A stretch of 64,000 nucleotides of DNA. It comes from Exiguobacterium acetylicum DSM 20416 (GTDB taxonomy: Bacteria; Bacillota; Bacilli; Exiguobacteriales; Exiguobacteriaceae). The translations under genes were made by a program, and so were the position numbers. Every line of letters starts with the position of its first letter. Within the stretch, counting starts at the first letter, position 1. Below the pieces are notes generated by a model. That model did no database searches. It saw only the letters and a list, made by a program, of their open reading frames with translations, and was not told the DNA's origin. Where the stretch lies: NCBI RefSeq assembly GCF_000702605.1, contig NZ_JNIR01000001.1, positions 734,501 through 798,500 of the forward strand, in the 5' to 3' direction. Below are positions 19,838 to 28,573 of the stretch, in pieces.

Positions 19838-20353
19838 TTATTTTTTCAGTTGGGTGTCAATCAATTGTTCTGCTGCGCGCCGGTACAAGTTACTCATATG
19901 AGCCATAGCGAGAATCTGCTCCAGTGGATCGGTCGTCGAAGCGGTCAGAGCGTCTTGTTCCGTTACGAAGCGGGCTGTATTTCGTTCCGTCAGTTCGAGG
20001 TAATTACGATAAAACCCTTCAAGATCGAGTTGATCCTGTTCGATCCCTGCGTTCAAGGGCGCAAGAATCGTTTTGATATCATTGATCGAAAACGAACTTT
20101 TCAATTGATAAATCAAGCTAATCAGAATCAAGTGTTCCTTCGTATACTTTTTATTCGTGACCGGAAAGAATAATTTCTTTTTGGCATAATTGTTGATCAT
20201 CGTCTTCGTCAAAATCGTCTCGTCTGCACTTCGCGTCGTTTCCTCGAATGTCCGCTCGAACAGTTGAATGACTTGATCCATATAGAGATCGATATTCGGG
20301 ATATCTTCGAGCCGTAATTGACGATCGTGTCTCGTGTCATCAGAATGTGTCAT
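19838..20353 (-). CDS. DUF1836 domain protein, putative MerR-like DNA-binding regulator
   Basis: This 171-residue protein contains the DUF1836 core LTKTMINNYAKKKLFFPVTN followed by KKYTKEHLILISLIYQLKSSFSINDI. That resembles the winged helix of MerR regulators. DNA binding is inferred. The start follows GGAGG on the minus strand. It is divergent from the hemolysin III gene, and a perfect 7-7-7 inverted repeat lies between them. Confidence 0.88.
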   Translation of the reverse strand: MTHSDDTRHDRQLRLEDIPNIDLYMDQVIQLFERTFEETTRSADETILTKTMINNYAKKKLFFPVTNKKYTKEHLILISLIYQLKSSFSINDIKTILAPLNAGIEQDQLDLEGFYRNYLELTERNTARFVTEQDALTASTTDPLEQILAMAHMSNLYRRAAEQLIDTQLKK

Positions 20354-20426
20354 AAAAAAACCTCCAAAATCGCTAAAATAGGACTTTCTACTTCTCCATC
20401 ATATGATAGAATACGTATATAACGCC

Positions 20427-20447
20427 ATGTAGTATTCGAAACTACAT
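20427..20447 (+). promoter_or_regulatory. Inverted repeat ATGTAGT-N7-ACTACAT between divergent genes
   Basis: Perfect 7-bp arms lie at 20427-20433 and 20441-20447, just before the AGGGGAGG of the hemolysin III gene and downstream of a TATGATAGAAT-like -10 region. It is a candidate operator, possibly for the divergent DUF1836 protein. Confidence 0.55.
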
Positions 20448-20465
20448 ATCAGGGGAGGAACGAAA

Positions 20466-21113
20466 GTGAAAGCTTATATGAGAGAACCGATTAATGGATT
20501 AACGCATCTTGGAGGGGCTGTCTTTGCTTTTGTCGGGTTACTGGCACTTGTCATCAAGGCATCGTTAGAACGGGGGGCATCACTTGCGATCGTCGCAGCG
20601 ATTATTTTTGGTGTCAGTATGATGGCGCTCTATGCCGTCTCAGCGACCTACCATATGGTCCTTGCGAGCGACCGGGCAATCGCGATCTGGCGTCGGTTGG
20701 ATCATTCGATGATTTATCTGTTGATTGCCGGGTCTTACGCACCATTTTGTCTCGTCAGTCTGAACGGTCCGACTGGTTGGGTCTTGTTCAGCATCGTCAT
20801 GTTGATTGCAGTCTCTGGAATCACCTTTAAATTGGTTTGGTTCAACAGTCCACGTTGGTTATCAACGACGCTCTACATCGGAATGGGCTGGATCATGGTA
20901 TTTGCGATCACACCACTTGCGCAAGTTTTATCACCGCTCGGCATCGGATTATTGTTCCTTGGTGGTATCTTCTACACGATTGGTGGCATCATTTATGGGC
21001 TGAAGCCACGTATCTTATCGTTCAAACATCTTGGATTCCATGAAATCTTCCATATCTTCGTACTACTGGGTAGCCTAGCACACTTTCTATGTGTCTACTT
21101 CTTCGTTTTATGA
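20466..21113 (+). CDS. Hemolysin III / PAQR family membrane protein (YqfA-like)
   Basis: This 215-residue protein has seven hydrophobic segments and the family motifs: PINGLTHLGGA at the N-terminus, SATYHM with its conserved His, LDHSMIYLLIAGSYAPF, and a C-terminal FHEIFHIFVLLGSLAHF with three His. The His set forms a metal site in PAQR proteins. The function is probably in membrane homeostasis; haemolytic activity is historical naming. GTG 20466 follows AGGGGAGG. Confidence 0.93.
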   Translation: MKAYMREPINGLTHLGGAVFAFVGLLALVIKASLERGASLAIVAAIIFGVSMMALYAVSATYHMVLASDRAIAIWRRLDHSMIYLLIAGSYAPFCLVSLNGPTGWVLFSIVMLIAVSGITFKLVWFNSPRWLSTTLYIGMGWIMVFAITPLAQVLSPLGIGLLFLGGIFYTIGGIIYGLKPRILSFKHLGFHEIFHIFVLLGSLAHFLCVYFFVL

Positions 21114-21120
21114 GGATGTC

Positions 21121-21153
21121 CTCCTTCAGTCAATGGCTGAAGGAGTTTTTTTT
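21121..21153 (+). terminator. Intrinsic terminator after the hemolysin III gene
   Basis: A perfect 9-bp stem (CTCCTTCAG / CTGAAGGAG) is followed by eight T. Confidence 0.92.
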
Positions 21154-21232
21154 GTGTCTGATGGAAAATACAGGAGAAGTCGAGTGTCCTCACGAATGAA
21201 AGAACGAATAGATCACGCATAGGAGGAAAAGC

Positions 21233-22957
21233 ATGAAACACACACGATGGCAATTAGAAAAACTCTACACGATTAACGACGTTAAAGCAGGAATTGCTAC
21301 GATACAAGCCGCGTTGACGAAACGTCCGGCTAATGTGGCAGAACAGGTCGAGCGTTATCAGCAAGTCGCGCGCGACGTCGAAGAATGGAGTGACTTCATT
21401 TATTGCTTATATGCAGAAGATGTCACGCGCTCAGAAGTCCATTCATTGCTCGAGGAAATCGAAATCGTACAAGCGATGGTGCGCAGTGAGGCAGCAGCAC
21501 TCGATACGAAGATCGCCGCACTGTCACAAGAAGAGTGGGAGGCGCTCGTCACTAGTTCACCATACGCCTTTTTCTTGAACGAACGCCGTGACATCCAGTC
21601 GCGTCGTGCACCACTGGTTCAAGAACAATTGTTGCAAGATCTCGGTGTGGACGGGTTCCAAGGCTGGGGGCAGCTCTACAAACAGCGTTTCATGGCATTG
21701 CGCGTCGACTTGGACAAAAAGCAGGTCACGATCGGTCAAGGGCTGCACGAAGCGATGTTCGCACCTGACCGTTCGGCTCGTTTAGCGGCAGCGACAGCAG
21801 TTGACACCGCTTGTGCACAAGAAGCTGACCTGTTTGCGACAATTCTGAACCGGATTGCCGGCTTCAGATTGCAATCTTACAAGATGCGGAACTGGGAGCA
21901 ACCGTTGACTGAGTTGCTTGAGCAGAACCGGATCTCGGAAGCGAGCCTAAAAGCGATGATGGAAGCACTTGATCAACACCGCGACCTCTTTCACGCTTAT
22001 TACGCTCGGAAGATTGCCCAGGCGGAGCGGATGACGGGAGAATGGCATGATTTTGAGACGAACACCTATCGCTCCGCGCGTCTCGTTCCGTTTGAGATGG
22101 CAGAGACAATCGTCACGACACAATTCAAACGATTGAATCCGCAGCTCGGCGCCTTTGCGGAAAACGTGTTTAGTGAGGGATGGGTCGATGCAGAGAATCG
22201 TCCTGGAAAAGCAGAGGGCGGATTCTGTGCTGCCTTTCCGATTGCCAAAGAGAGCCGGATCTTTATGACGTACCGTGATAGTTATCCGGACGTCGCAACG
22301 CTCGCTCATGAATTCGGTCATGCCTATCATAATTATTTACTGCAAGACGAACCGTATTTAAATCAAGTCAAAGGAACGAGCATCGCGGAGGCGGCTTCGA
22401 CGTTCATGGAGAATCTCGTCCTCGATGCTGCCATCAAAGAGACGGAGGAGCGGGAGGAAGTGCTCGCTCTCCTAGAGGTCAAGATCCGGGAAGGGCTGAA
22501 ATATGCCAGCATCGTTCCCGGAATGTTCCGTTTCGAGCAACGTTTTTATGCGGAACGTCAGCAAGGGACGGTCAGTGCCGAACGGTTAAGTGAACTCCTG
22601 CAAGAGGAAGAACGGTTAGCCTATGGTCTGGTATTGCCTGAACCGGCGCGCTATAAATGGATGTACATCAGTCATCTGTTTAATCCGAATCTTGCGTTCT
22701 ACAACATTCCATACACGATCGGTTATCTGCTCAGCAATAGTCTGTATCAGACGGTTCAAGCGGATCCGAGTCAATTTTCAGCAGTCTTTGAAGCGGTCAT
22801 GCATGATTCCGGTCAAGCGACGATCGATGAGATCGTTAACCGTCATCTCGATGCTGATCCGACATCTGTCGCGTTTTGGATGGAAGCTCAGCAACCGCTC
22901 GTCCAGGCAATTGAGCAGTACCTGACGTTAACGGAATCCTCTCTCTCCGTCGATTGA
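21233..22957 (+). CDS. M3 family oligoendopeptidase (PepF-like)
   Basis: This 574-residue cytosolic metallopeptidase has the zinc motif HEFGH (His about 359) inside TLAHEFGHAYHN, and a downstream Glu ligand in SIAEAASTFMENL. It has the long N-terminal helical region of the family. These enzymes cut short peptides for nutrition or signal turnover. The RBS is TAGGAGG. It is followed after 42 bp by rpiA, with no terminator between. Confidence 0.95.
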   Translation: MKHTRWQLEKLYTINDVKAGIATIQAALTKRPANVAEQVERYQQVARDVEEWSDFIYCLYAEDVTRSEVHSLLEEIEIVQAMVRSEAAALDTKIAALSQEEWEALVTSSPYAFFLNERRDIQSRRAPLVQEQLLQDLGVDGFQGWGQLYKQRFMALRVDLDKKQVTIGQGLHEAMFAPDRSARLAAATAVDTACAQEADLFATILNRIAGFRLQSYKMRNWEQPLTELLEQNRISEASLKAMMEALDQHRDLFHAYYARKIAQAERMTGEWHDFETNTYRSARLVPFEMAETIVTTQFKRLNPQLGAFAENVFSEGWVDAENRPGKAEGGFCAAFPIAKESRIFMTYRDSYPDVATLAHEFGHAYHNYLLQDEPYLNQVKGTSIAEAASTFMENLVLDAAIKETEEREEVLALLEVKIREGLKYASIVPGMFRFEQRFYAERQQGTVSAERLSELLQEEERLAYGLVLPEPARYKWMYISHLFNPNLAFYNIPYTIGYLLSNSLYQTVQADPSQFSAVFEAVMHDSGQATIDEIVNRHLDADPTSVAFWMEAQQPLVQAIEQYLTLTESSLSVD

Positions 22958-22999
22958 AGACGAATCGAAACGGGAACAGAAATGTAGGGAGGGATGCGG

Positions 23000-23698
23000 A
23001 TGTATGAACAGGAGAAACAATTAGTCGCTGAGGCAGCACTAACTTATGTGAAAGATGGGATGATAGTGGGTCTTGGGACAGGTTCGACGACGGAACGGTT
23101 CATCGAAGCGCTCGGTCCACTTGTGCATGCTGGACTACAGATTCAAGGTGTGGCAACGTCACTTGCGACGGTACGATTCGCGGAACAGCTACACATTCCG
23201 TTGATTGACTTGGAAGAGGGAATGGAAATCGATTTGACGATCGATGGGATCGATCAGATTGACGGACGATTTCAAACGATCAAAGGTGGTGGCGGTGCAC
23301 TATTTCGCGAGAAAATCGTCGCACTGATGAGTCGGGAATTGCTCTATCTGACAGATTCCTCGAAGTTCGTCCATCATTTAAGCGGACCGTTACCTGTCGA
23401 ACTGGATCCGTTTGCCTTACCGTATGTGCGACAACGGTTACGTGATAAGCATGTCTCAGCAACGCTACGCGTGAAAGACGATCGTCCCTTCGTTACAGAT
23501 GGAGGTCACGTGATTTTGGACGTTGATGTATCAGCCATCTCGGACGTCCGAGTATTTGCAAAAGAAGTGAAGAGCTGGTCGGGTGTACTCGATACGGGTT
23601 ACTTCGAGCGACAGCCCGATCATGTCCTGACGGTCGAAGAGGGAAAGGTCAAACGCATCGCGCATCCACGACTGCGTGACGGCGGTGGGTTGGTTTAA
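23000..23698 (+). CDS. rpiA: Ribose-5-phosphate isomerase A
   Basis: This 232-residue enzyme interconverts ribose-5-phosphate and ribulose-5-phosphate in the pentose phosphate pathway. Motifs seen are [15 protein letters not shown] (phosphate loop), [11 protein letters not shown] (catalytic Asp) and [15 protein letters not shown] 23000 is preferred to ATG 22994 because GGGAGG lies 7 nt before it. Confidence 0.95.
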   Translation: MYEQEKQLVAEAALTYVKDGMIVGLGTGSTTERFIEALGPLVHAGLQIQGVATSLATVRFAEQLHIPLIDLEEGMEIDLTIDGIDQIDGRFQTIKGGGGALFREKIVALMSRELLYLTDSSKFVHHLSGPLPVELDPFALPYVRQRLRDKHVSATLRVKDDRPFVTDGGHVILDVDVSAISDVRVFAKEVKSWSGVLDTGYFERQPDHVLTVEEGKVKRIAHPRLRDGGGLV

Positions 23699-23719
23699 GG
23701 GAAGAAAGAAGGAAACCGT

Positions 23720-23980
23720 ATGGGCTTGAAAAAACGGTATTTATTCGGAGCAGGTGTCATTGCCGGTGCGAGTCTACTGTTGTTCAGGAAGCGGGAACAG
23801 AGCACACAGACCGATGCGTTACGAGACTATTTAGCGCATCTCGATCAGGATCCGAGTCCAGATGCTGCGAAAGACCCGGATGAGGTCGGATTGACGAAAC
23901 TGGATTCGATCTATCGGTCGGAGTGGCAAGCGAATGGTTTCCCACGTTCGCGGACGGAGCTAGAGGAGCTTGAAAAATAA
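23720..23980 (+). CDS. Small membrane-anchored protein, 86 aa
   Basis: A single N-terminal membrane segment (residues 6-22, LFGAGVIAGASLLLF) is followed by basic residues and then a soluble acidic tail. I do not recognise it. It starts 21 bp after rpiA behind GAAGGAA and is probably cotranscribed. Confidence 0.75.
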   Translation: MGLKKRYLFGAGVIAGASLLLFRKREQSTQTDALRDYLAHLDQDPSPDAAKDPDEVGLTKLDSIYRSEWQANGFPRSRTELEELEK

Positions 23981-24034
23981 GAATGTCAATAAAATATTTC
24001 TTTATTGATAAACTAAATAACTTAATGATTTTTT

Positions 24035-24079
24035 AAACGGCTTAAATTCGTTATTTAAACGGACCTAAGCCGTTTTTGT
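24035..24079 (+). terminator. Intrinsic terminator ending the rpiA unit
   Basis: AAACGGCTTA pairs with TAAGCCGTTT, followed by T-rich sequence. It marks the left edge of the AT-rich segment. Confidence 0.8.
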
Positions 24080-24210
24080 GTCTTCTGCGCTATAGTTATG
24101 AATTAAAACGTTAATAAGAAAATCGTATGTGACTACTATTCAAAAATTCATTTCTAAAATATTCAATATTTAATTCACTATTCCATTATTCTTCTTTTAT
24201 AACCTACATT

Positions 24211-24239
24211 TTGTAAAAAAACATGATAAGGTTTATGTA
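24211..24239 (+). promoter_or_regulatory. Putative promoter of the LytTR/ABC regulator gene
   Basis: TTGTAA at 24211-24216 and TATGTA at 24234-24239 have 17-bp spacing, followed by a short GGGAT/ATCCC hairpin and AAAGGGGG as RBS. Confidence 0.4.
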
Positions 24240-24277
24240 TATTTCAAGGGATAATTCATCCCAAAGGGGGAACTAGA

Positions 24278-25327
24278 GTGACTTTATTTGTTAATGAGCT
24301 TAATTACATAGATCAGAAAGATAAAACAACAGTACTCGAAAAAGTTACGTTTTCCATTTCTCCAGGAAAGTCATTGGCGATTAGTTCTAATATTACCCAT
24401 CGTCAGCTACTCATAAAGATACTTGAAGGTCGTATCCAAAGTGCAAATAAACATGTTCAAGTAAACAATCATCACCCAGGAAATACTGTACAATATCACT
24501 CGTCAATCAGTTTCTATTATGAGCAACCGTATACATACGATAGATTAACCATTTTAGATCATCTTGCTTTTTATAAAAAATTGTATAACAGCTCAAAAGC
24601 GATTTCAGACACACTCGAAGTTACACAATTAAGCGAGATAGCAAAGAAAAGAACAAACAAACTAGATCGTTCTCAAAAGAAACGTCTGCAACTCGCAATT
24701 CTTATTTTACAAGATACACCGGTGGTCGTTTTCGATGAACCGGATCAAAATATTGATCAATATACCAAGAACATTCTATTCAAAGTTATCGAATTGTTGC
24801 TCCAGGAAGAAAAGTGTCTTCTAATACTGACAGGAAGTACGGAGAGTGCAATTACTTTATCCGAAGAATCTTATGTATTAAGTAGTAGTGGGCTTACACG
24901 CATCAATACAGAAATTGAGGAAGAAGAGAACGCAATCTCAAAAAATGATGAAGAGATCAATGGACTTGAAAAATCCACTCCGTTTTCGCCTCTCGAACTG
25001 AATAAGGTCGTTGCCAAACTTGAACGTAATCTTATTTTACTGGATATAGATGAGGTCAAATTTTTCGAGAGCGCATCGGGAAGTGTTCAAATTCATGTGG
25101 CGGATACGATGTTACCGGGTCTATATACAATGAATGAGTATGAAACGACTCTTCAGGACCGGTATTTTTTCCGATGTCACCGTTCCTATCTCGTTAATCT
25201 GAAGAAAGTACGCGAGATTGTCACGTGGACACGGAACAGTTTTAGTCTGGTTCTCGACGATCGAACCGAAGTGCCTTTATCTAAGAATAAAATACACGTT
25301 CTTAAAGAGATGCTCGGCATTAAATGA
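24278..25327 (+). CDS. Regulator fusing a degenerate ABC-ATPase domain to a LytTR DNA-binding domain
   Basis: The N-terminal part of this 349-residue protein (about 1-215) follows the ABC-ATPase layout, but the Walker A loop is lost (SPGKSLAISSNITHRQ, no GxxGxGKS/T). The signature is LDRSQ instead of LSGGQ. Walker B remains as PVVVFDEPD. A charged linker follows (215-240). The C-terminal part is a clear LytTR domain, with FFRCHRSYLVNLKKV and a final LSKNKIHVLKEML. I infer it cannot hydrolyse ATP normally and acts as a DNA-binding sensor paired with the adjacent ABC transporter. GTG start after AAAGGGGG. Such fusions exist in Firmicutes but are little studied. Confidence 0.88.
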   Translation: MTLFVNELNYIDQKDKTTVLEKVTFSISPGKSLAISSNITHRQLLIKILEGRIQSANKHVQVNNHHPGNTVQYHSSISFYYEQPYTYDRLTILDHLAFYKKLYNSSKAISDTLEVTQLSEIAKKRTNKLDRSQKKRLQLAILILQDTPVVVFDEPDQNIDQYTKNILFKVIELLLQEEKCLLILTGSTESAITLSEESYVLSSSGLTRINTEIEEEENAISKNDEEINGLEKSTPFSPLELNKVVAKLERNLILLDIDEVKFFESASGSVQIHVADTMLPGLYTMNEYETTLQDRYFFRCHRSYLVNLKKVREIVTWTRNSFSLVLDDRTEVPLSKNKIHVLKEMLGIK

Positions 25328-25348
25328 CGATCTTCTAGCAAGCTAATT

Positions 25349-25380
25349 ACTCTTTTCATAAGCTTATTAACTCCTTTCAT
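25349..25380 (+). promoter_or_regulatory. Direct repeat with 21-bp period, candidate LytTR binding site
   Basis: ACTCTTTTCAT at 25349-25359 and ACTCCTTTCAT at 25370-25380 match at 10 of 11 positions. The 21-bp period, two helical turns, is the arrangement LytTR proteins bind. A TATAGT -10 hexamer follows at 25399-25404 with a poor -35, as expected for an activated promoter. Confidence 0.6.
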
Positions 25381-25449
25381 CGTTAAAATAGTGCGATGTA
25401 TAGTGCTCTCTACTATTCTAAGGTTAGAAAACGAGAGGAGAACTATACT

Positions 25450-26298
25450 ATGGAAAAGGTAATCGAAATTGAATCATTGACGAAACACTTTTCAGATAAG
25501 ACGGCTCTTGACGATTTAAGTTTCTATATCAAGCAAAAAGAGATTTTCGGGCTACTTGGTCCCAGTGGCTCTGGTAAAACTACCATGATCAAAATATTGA
25601 CTGGTCAAATGAAACCATCCACGGGTTCAACCAGTTTACTTGGAATTCCCTCTGAAAAACTCAAACAAAAGAACACCTTTCAGAAAGTAGGTATCATGAC
25701 AGACAATAGTGGTCTCTACGATCGCTTGACGGTAAAAGACAATTTAAAGTTATTTTGCAAAATTTTTTCTGTCTCTGAAAACCGTATTCATCGTGCACTG
25801 GAGTTAGTCAATTTAGGTGATGAGCAGAATAAGAAAGTTGCCTTACTGTCGAAAGGGATGAAACAACGGGTACTACTCGCTCGAACTTTTTTACATCAAC
25901 CCGAAATCTTATTCTTAGATGAACCTACTTCTGCGTTAGATCCTGTCAACACTCAAGCCATCTATTCTGCCCTTAAAGATATGAATCGAGACGGTGCGAC
26001 GATTTTCTTAACGACTCACGATATGGTAGAAGCGGACACCCTTTGCGATCGTGTCGCCTTCCTAAATCGTGGTCATATCCAGTTGTTAGGATCACCAAAA
26101 TCGATCAAACAGCGTTTTGCTGATCAGACGTTGACAATCGAATCATTAGACGGCCTAGAACACGTTTTCGAATCGAATGAAAAAGATGCTTGCCATATCT
26201 ATGAAATGTTACGTACTAATCAGGTTGTATCTATCCATTCTAACGAACCGACTCTAGAGGACGTGTTCGTAAAAGTAACAGGGAGTGAACTCAGATGA
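25450..26298 (+). CDS. ABC transporter ATP-binding protein
   Basis: This 282-residue intact NBD has Walker A GPSGSGKTT, signature LSKGMKQRV (CcmA/BcrA-type), Walker B ILFLDEPTSALD and switch His in TTHDMVEAD. It pairs with the permease that overlaps its stop by 4 nt. BcrA-type ATPases commonly power export of, or resistance to, peptides. ATG 25450 follows AGAGGAG; the longer reading from 25396 would cover the promoter. Confidence 0.93.
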   Translation: MEKVIEIESLTKHFSDKTALDDLSFYIKQKEIFGLLGPSGSGKTTMIKILTGQMKPSTGSTSLLGIPSEKLKQKNTFQKVGIMTDNSGLYDRLTVKDNLKLFCKIFSVSENRIHRALELVNLGDEQNKKVALLSKGMKQRVLLARTFLHQPEILFLDEPTSALDPVNTQAIYSALKDMNRDGATIFLTTHDMVEADTLCDRVAFLNRGHIQLLGSPKSIKQRFADQTLTIESLDGLEHVFESNEKDACHIYEMLRTNQVVSIHSNEPTLEDVFVKVTGSELR

Positions 26299-27005
26299 TC
26301 TTTTCAATCAATCGTACAATGGCCATTTTTCAGAAGGATGTAAAAGACGTGTCAAGAAACGTATTTGTCGGTACGACACTGTTAGTACCTATTTTGATGG
26401 CAATTGTCTATAAGAATATTGGCGAAGTGACGTTAGAAATTCACTACACCGTCATCAATTTGACATTCTCTTCAGTAGCAGCATTCGTTCAATGCACATT
26501 GATCGCAGAAGAGAAAGAGAAGAACACGTTACGAAGCTTGATGCTGTCACCTGCCTCCACTCTAGAGATTCTAGGTGGCAAAAGTATATTGACTGCACTG
26601 ATCACACTCTTCACCATAGTCATCAGTGCCGTCATTACGGGTTATGCTCCGTCACATCCTTTCATCATAATAATTGGACTTCTCGTCTCTTGCTTGTTCT
26701 ACCTTGCCTTAGGGACACTTCTAGGATTGATGACTTCCTCTGTGATGGAAGCTTCTGTCGCTGTATTACCTGTCATGTTTTTATTCGGATTCGGAACGTT
26801 GCTCCAGCAGGTTTCTGATAAATATCCGTTACTTTCGATTGTCGATTATTTGCCGAACTTACAACTGTTAGAGCTAGCTGAAAAGGTTGAGAATGGTGCC
26901 TCTTTCTCTTCGCTATCCATTAATCTAATCGTTATTTTGATTGCTGGTATATTATCTAGTGCTTTAGTCTTCATGATCTATCGAAAGAGAACATTAAAAG
27001 ATTAA
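26295..27005 (+). CDS. ABC-2 type permease
   Basis: This 236-residue protein has six hydrophobic segments. The cytoplasmic EEKEKNTLRSLMLSP loop after the second helix is typical of ABC-2 exporters. It is translationally coupled to the ATPase (4-nt overlap). Its substrate is unknown; the neighbouring 26-residue peptide and the BcrA-like partner suggest a peptide. Confidence 0.92.
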   Translation: MIFSINRTMAIFQKDVKDVSRNVFVGTTLLVPILMAIVYKNIGEVTLEIHYTVINLTFSSVAAFVQCTLIAEEKEKNTLRSLMLSPASTLEILGGKSILTALITLFTIVISAVITGYAPSHPFIIIIGLLVSCLFYLALGTLLGLMTSSVMEASVAVLPVMFLFGFGTLLQQVSDKYPLLSIVDYLPNLQLLELAEKVENGASFSSLSINLIVILIAGILSSALVFMIYRKRTLKD

Positions 27006-27048
27006 TAGTCACTACAGCACAGAATACAAAAATCGATGGGGGTAAGAA

Positions 27049-27129
27049 ATGATGAAAAAAGTACTGTTAGCAATTGTTGGGACGCTCTTTGGCCTACTCA
27101 TTATGTATGTCATTCAGAACGGATTATAA
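27049..27129 (+). CDS. 26-residue hydrophobic peptide
   Basis: This very short gene follows GGGGGTAAG. Its product begins MMKKVLLAIVGTLFGLL and ends in QNGL: two lysines, one membrane-spanning helix and a short polar tail. It lies 43 bp after the permease, in the same direction with no terminator between. It could be a membrane peptide regulating the transporter, a toxin-like peptide, or a transported product. Translation is inferred from the RBS and composition only. Confidence 0.5.
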   Translation: MMKKVLLAIVGTLFGLLIMYVIQNGL

Positions 27130-27319
27130 AAATGATTGGTAGGAGAGTTTCACATAATAATTGATGCTTTTCACTTGAATTAAGTTTGACTTTCGTATTT
27201 GATTGGAAAAATGTATAGATCATATTTCTTAATTCGAGATATTTTCCTAAGTCATCAAAATTAGAATTTATGCAGTGTGTTCATACAAGTTATGCCTTTT
27301 TCGAGAGGAGATTCATTGA

Positions 27320-27742
27320 ATGAAAACATTTTTAAACATCAACATATCGAGCTTTTTATATGCCGTCGCTTTATTCATTCCATTACAATGCATGCTAAAT
27401 ATCAATCGAATCATGAGACTTACTGATATGTCTTCAAGTATGTTTTGGACTCTGAATATCATGATTGGATGCATCACTCTAATCAGTATTCCTTTTTTAA
27501 TTAGACGGATCACCTTCAAGTCCACTCTACATAAGTCGTTTGAACGAATCATCTGTCTTTCCTGGTTCGTCTACTTTGTTTTATTCACCTATTTCATAAG
27601 TGGGATTATTCCAGTCACGAATGAAGGAGACATGCCAAGCCCTGGTTTAGGCTTCATTTTAATCACCATTGTATTAACGTATCCAATTTTTGTAATGGTT
27701 TCTAAATTTCTTATCGTGGATCAAAAGTCGATGAAAGATTGA
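27320..27742 (+). CDS. Unrecognised four-helix membrane protein, 140 aa
   Basis: Four hydrophobic segments are visible (about 8-28, 40-62, 77-97 and 108-130), with no motif I recognise. ATG 27320 follows GAGAGGAG. It lies in the AT-rich island behind the ABC genes and may belong to an immunity or accessory function, which is speculation from position alone. Confidence 0.75.
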   Translation: MKTFLNINISSFLYAVALFIPLQCMLNINRIMRLTDMSSSMFWTLNIMIGCITLISIPFLIRRITFKSTLHKSFERIICLSWFVYFVLFTYFISGIIPVTNEGDMPSPGLGFILITIVLTYPIFVMVSKFLIVDQKSMKD

Positions 27743-27867
27743 AAAAGTAGCAATTTGAAAGAAATGAATGATGTTATGAGGAGTCTACTGCCCCCGAACA
27801 TTTTTTACAGATCTTAATAGAAGGATGTAAGGTACATAAAATTCCATAGCATTAAGGAGAGGGTATT

Positions 27868-28422
27868 TTGAAAAAACGATATTTATATTTCTATTCGACA
27901 GTCATTGTATTAATCGGGGGAAGCTTGTATTCGTATCAAGCAGGATACATCCCTTATACAACACCTTATATAGATAAAGAGCATGAGGAGTTGATGGATG
28001 CTAAGACCGTCAATTCAGTCAATCGAAAAGACTACATCGATAGATCGATGCGAAATATGGCTAACTTTGCACCTTATTCGACGGGTGATTCCATTACAAA
28101 GAATGTGACCATGAATGAACTGAGGTCGAAGATTGATGCGATGTACCACATCGAAAAATCTTTCCAATTCAAGTTGAATGATCCAGAATCAAAATCCTTA
28201 CAAAAAGTAGCGAAGAACTATACTGCTTATATTGAGGCGCTTGAATATGTTGCGAGCAATATGCACGGTAAGGAATCGATGAACGTCGATCAAGCAAACT
28301 ATCTGAAGAGTGCTTGGAATGAGGTCGTTACACCTGCACAATATATAAAAGATGAGGTCGATCGTTCTCAAGAAGGAGAGGCCGTCATGTTTGAAAAAGA
28401 AATTACTTCAGTTTGGAACTAA
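27868..28422 (+). CDS. Unrecognised membrane-anchored extracytoplasmic protein, 184 aa
   Basis: TTG 27868 follows AAGGAGAGGG. An N-terminal hydrophobic segment (residues 7-26) without a lipobox precedes a mostly helical, charged outer domain. I do not recognise the family. It is the last gene of the AT-rich island. Confidence 0.75.
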   Translation: MKKRYLYFYSTVIVLIGGSLYSYQAGYIPYTTPYIDKEHEELMDAKTVNSVNRKDYIDRSMRNMANFAPYSTGDSITKNVTMNELRSKIDAMYHIEKSFQFKLNDPESKSLQKVAKNYTAYIEALEYVASNMHGKESMNVDQANYLKSAWNEVVTPAQYIKDEVDRSQEGEAVMFEKEITSVWN

Positions 28423-28529
28423 TATTGATGGGGTTTAGGATGGATAAATTTGAACGTTTCGAATGATACAGTTAGATTACGACCTTATAAAGCTAGAATC
28501 TATAATATGGATTAAATGATATACAATCT

Positions 28530-28566
28530 AAACAGCCCTAGATCCTAATGATCCAGGGCTGTTTTC
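28530..28566 (+). terminator. Terminator at the right edge of the AT-rich island
   Basis: AACAGCCCTAGATC pairs with GATCCAGGGCTGTT (one mismatch) and ends in TTTT; it sits between convergent genes. Confidence 0.82.
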
Positions 28567-28573
28567 GTGCCTT

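Noticed and set aside
24035-28566. Integrative element boundaries around the AT-rich island
   Set aside because: No integrase, tRNA, long direct repeats or IS remnants at either edge; only composition and terminators mark it.
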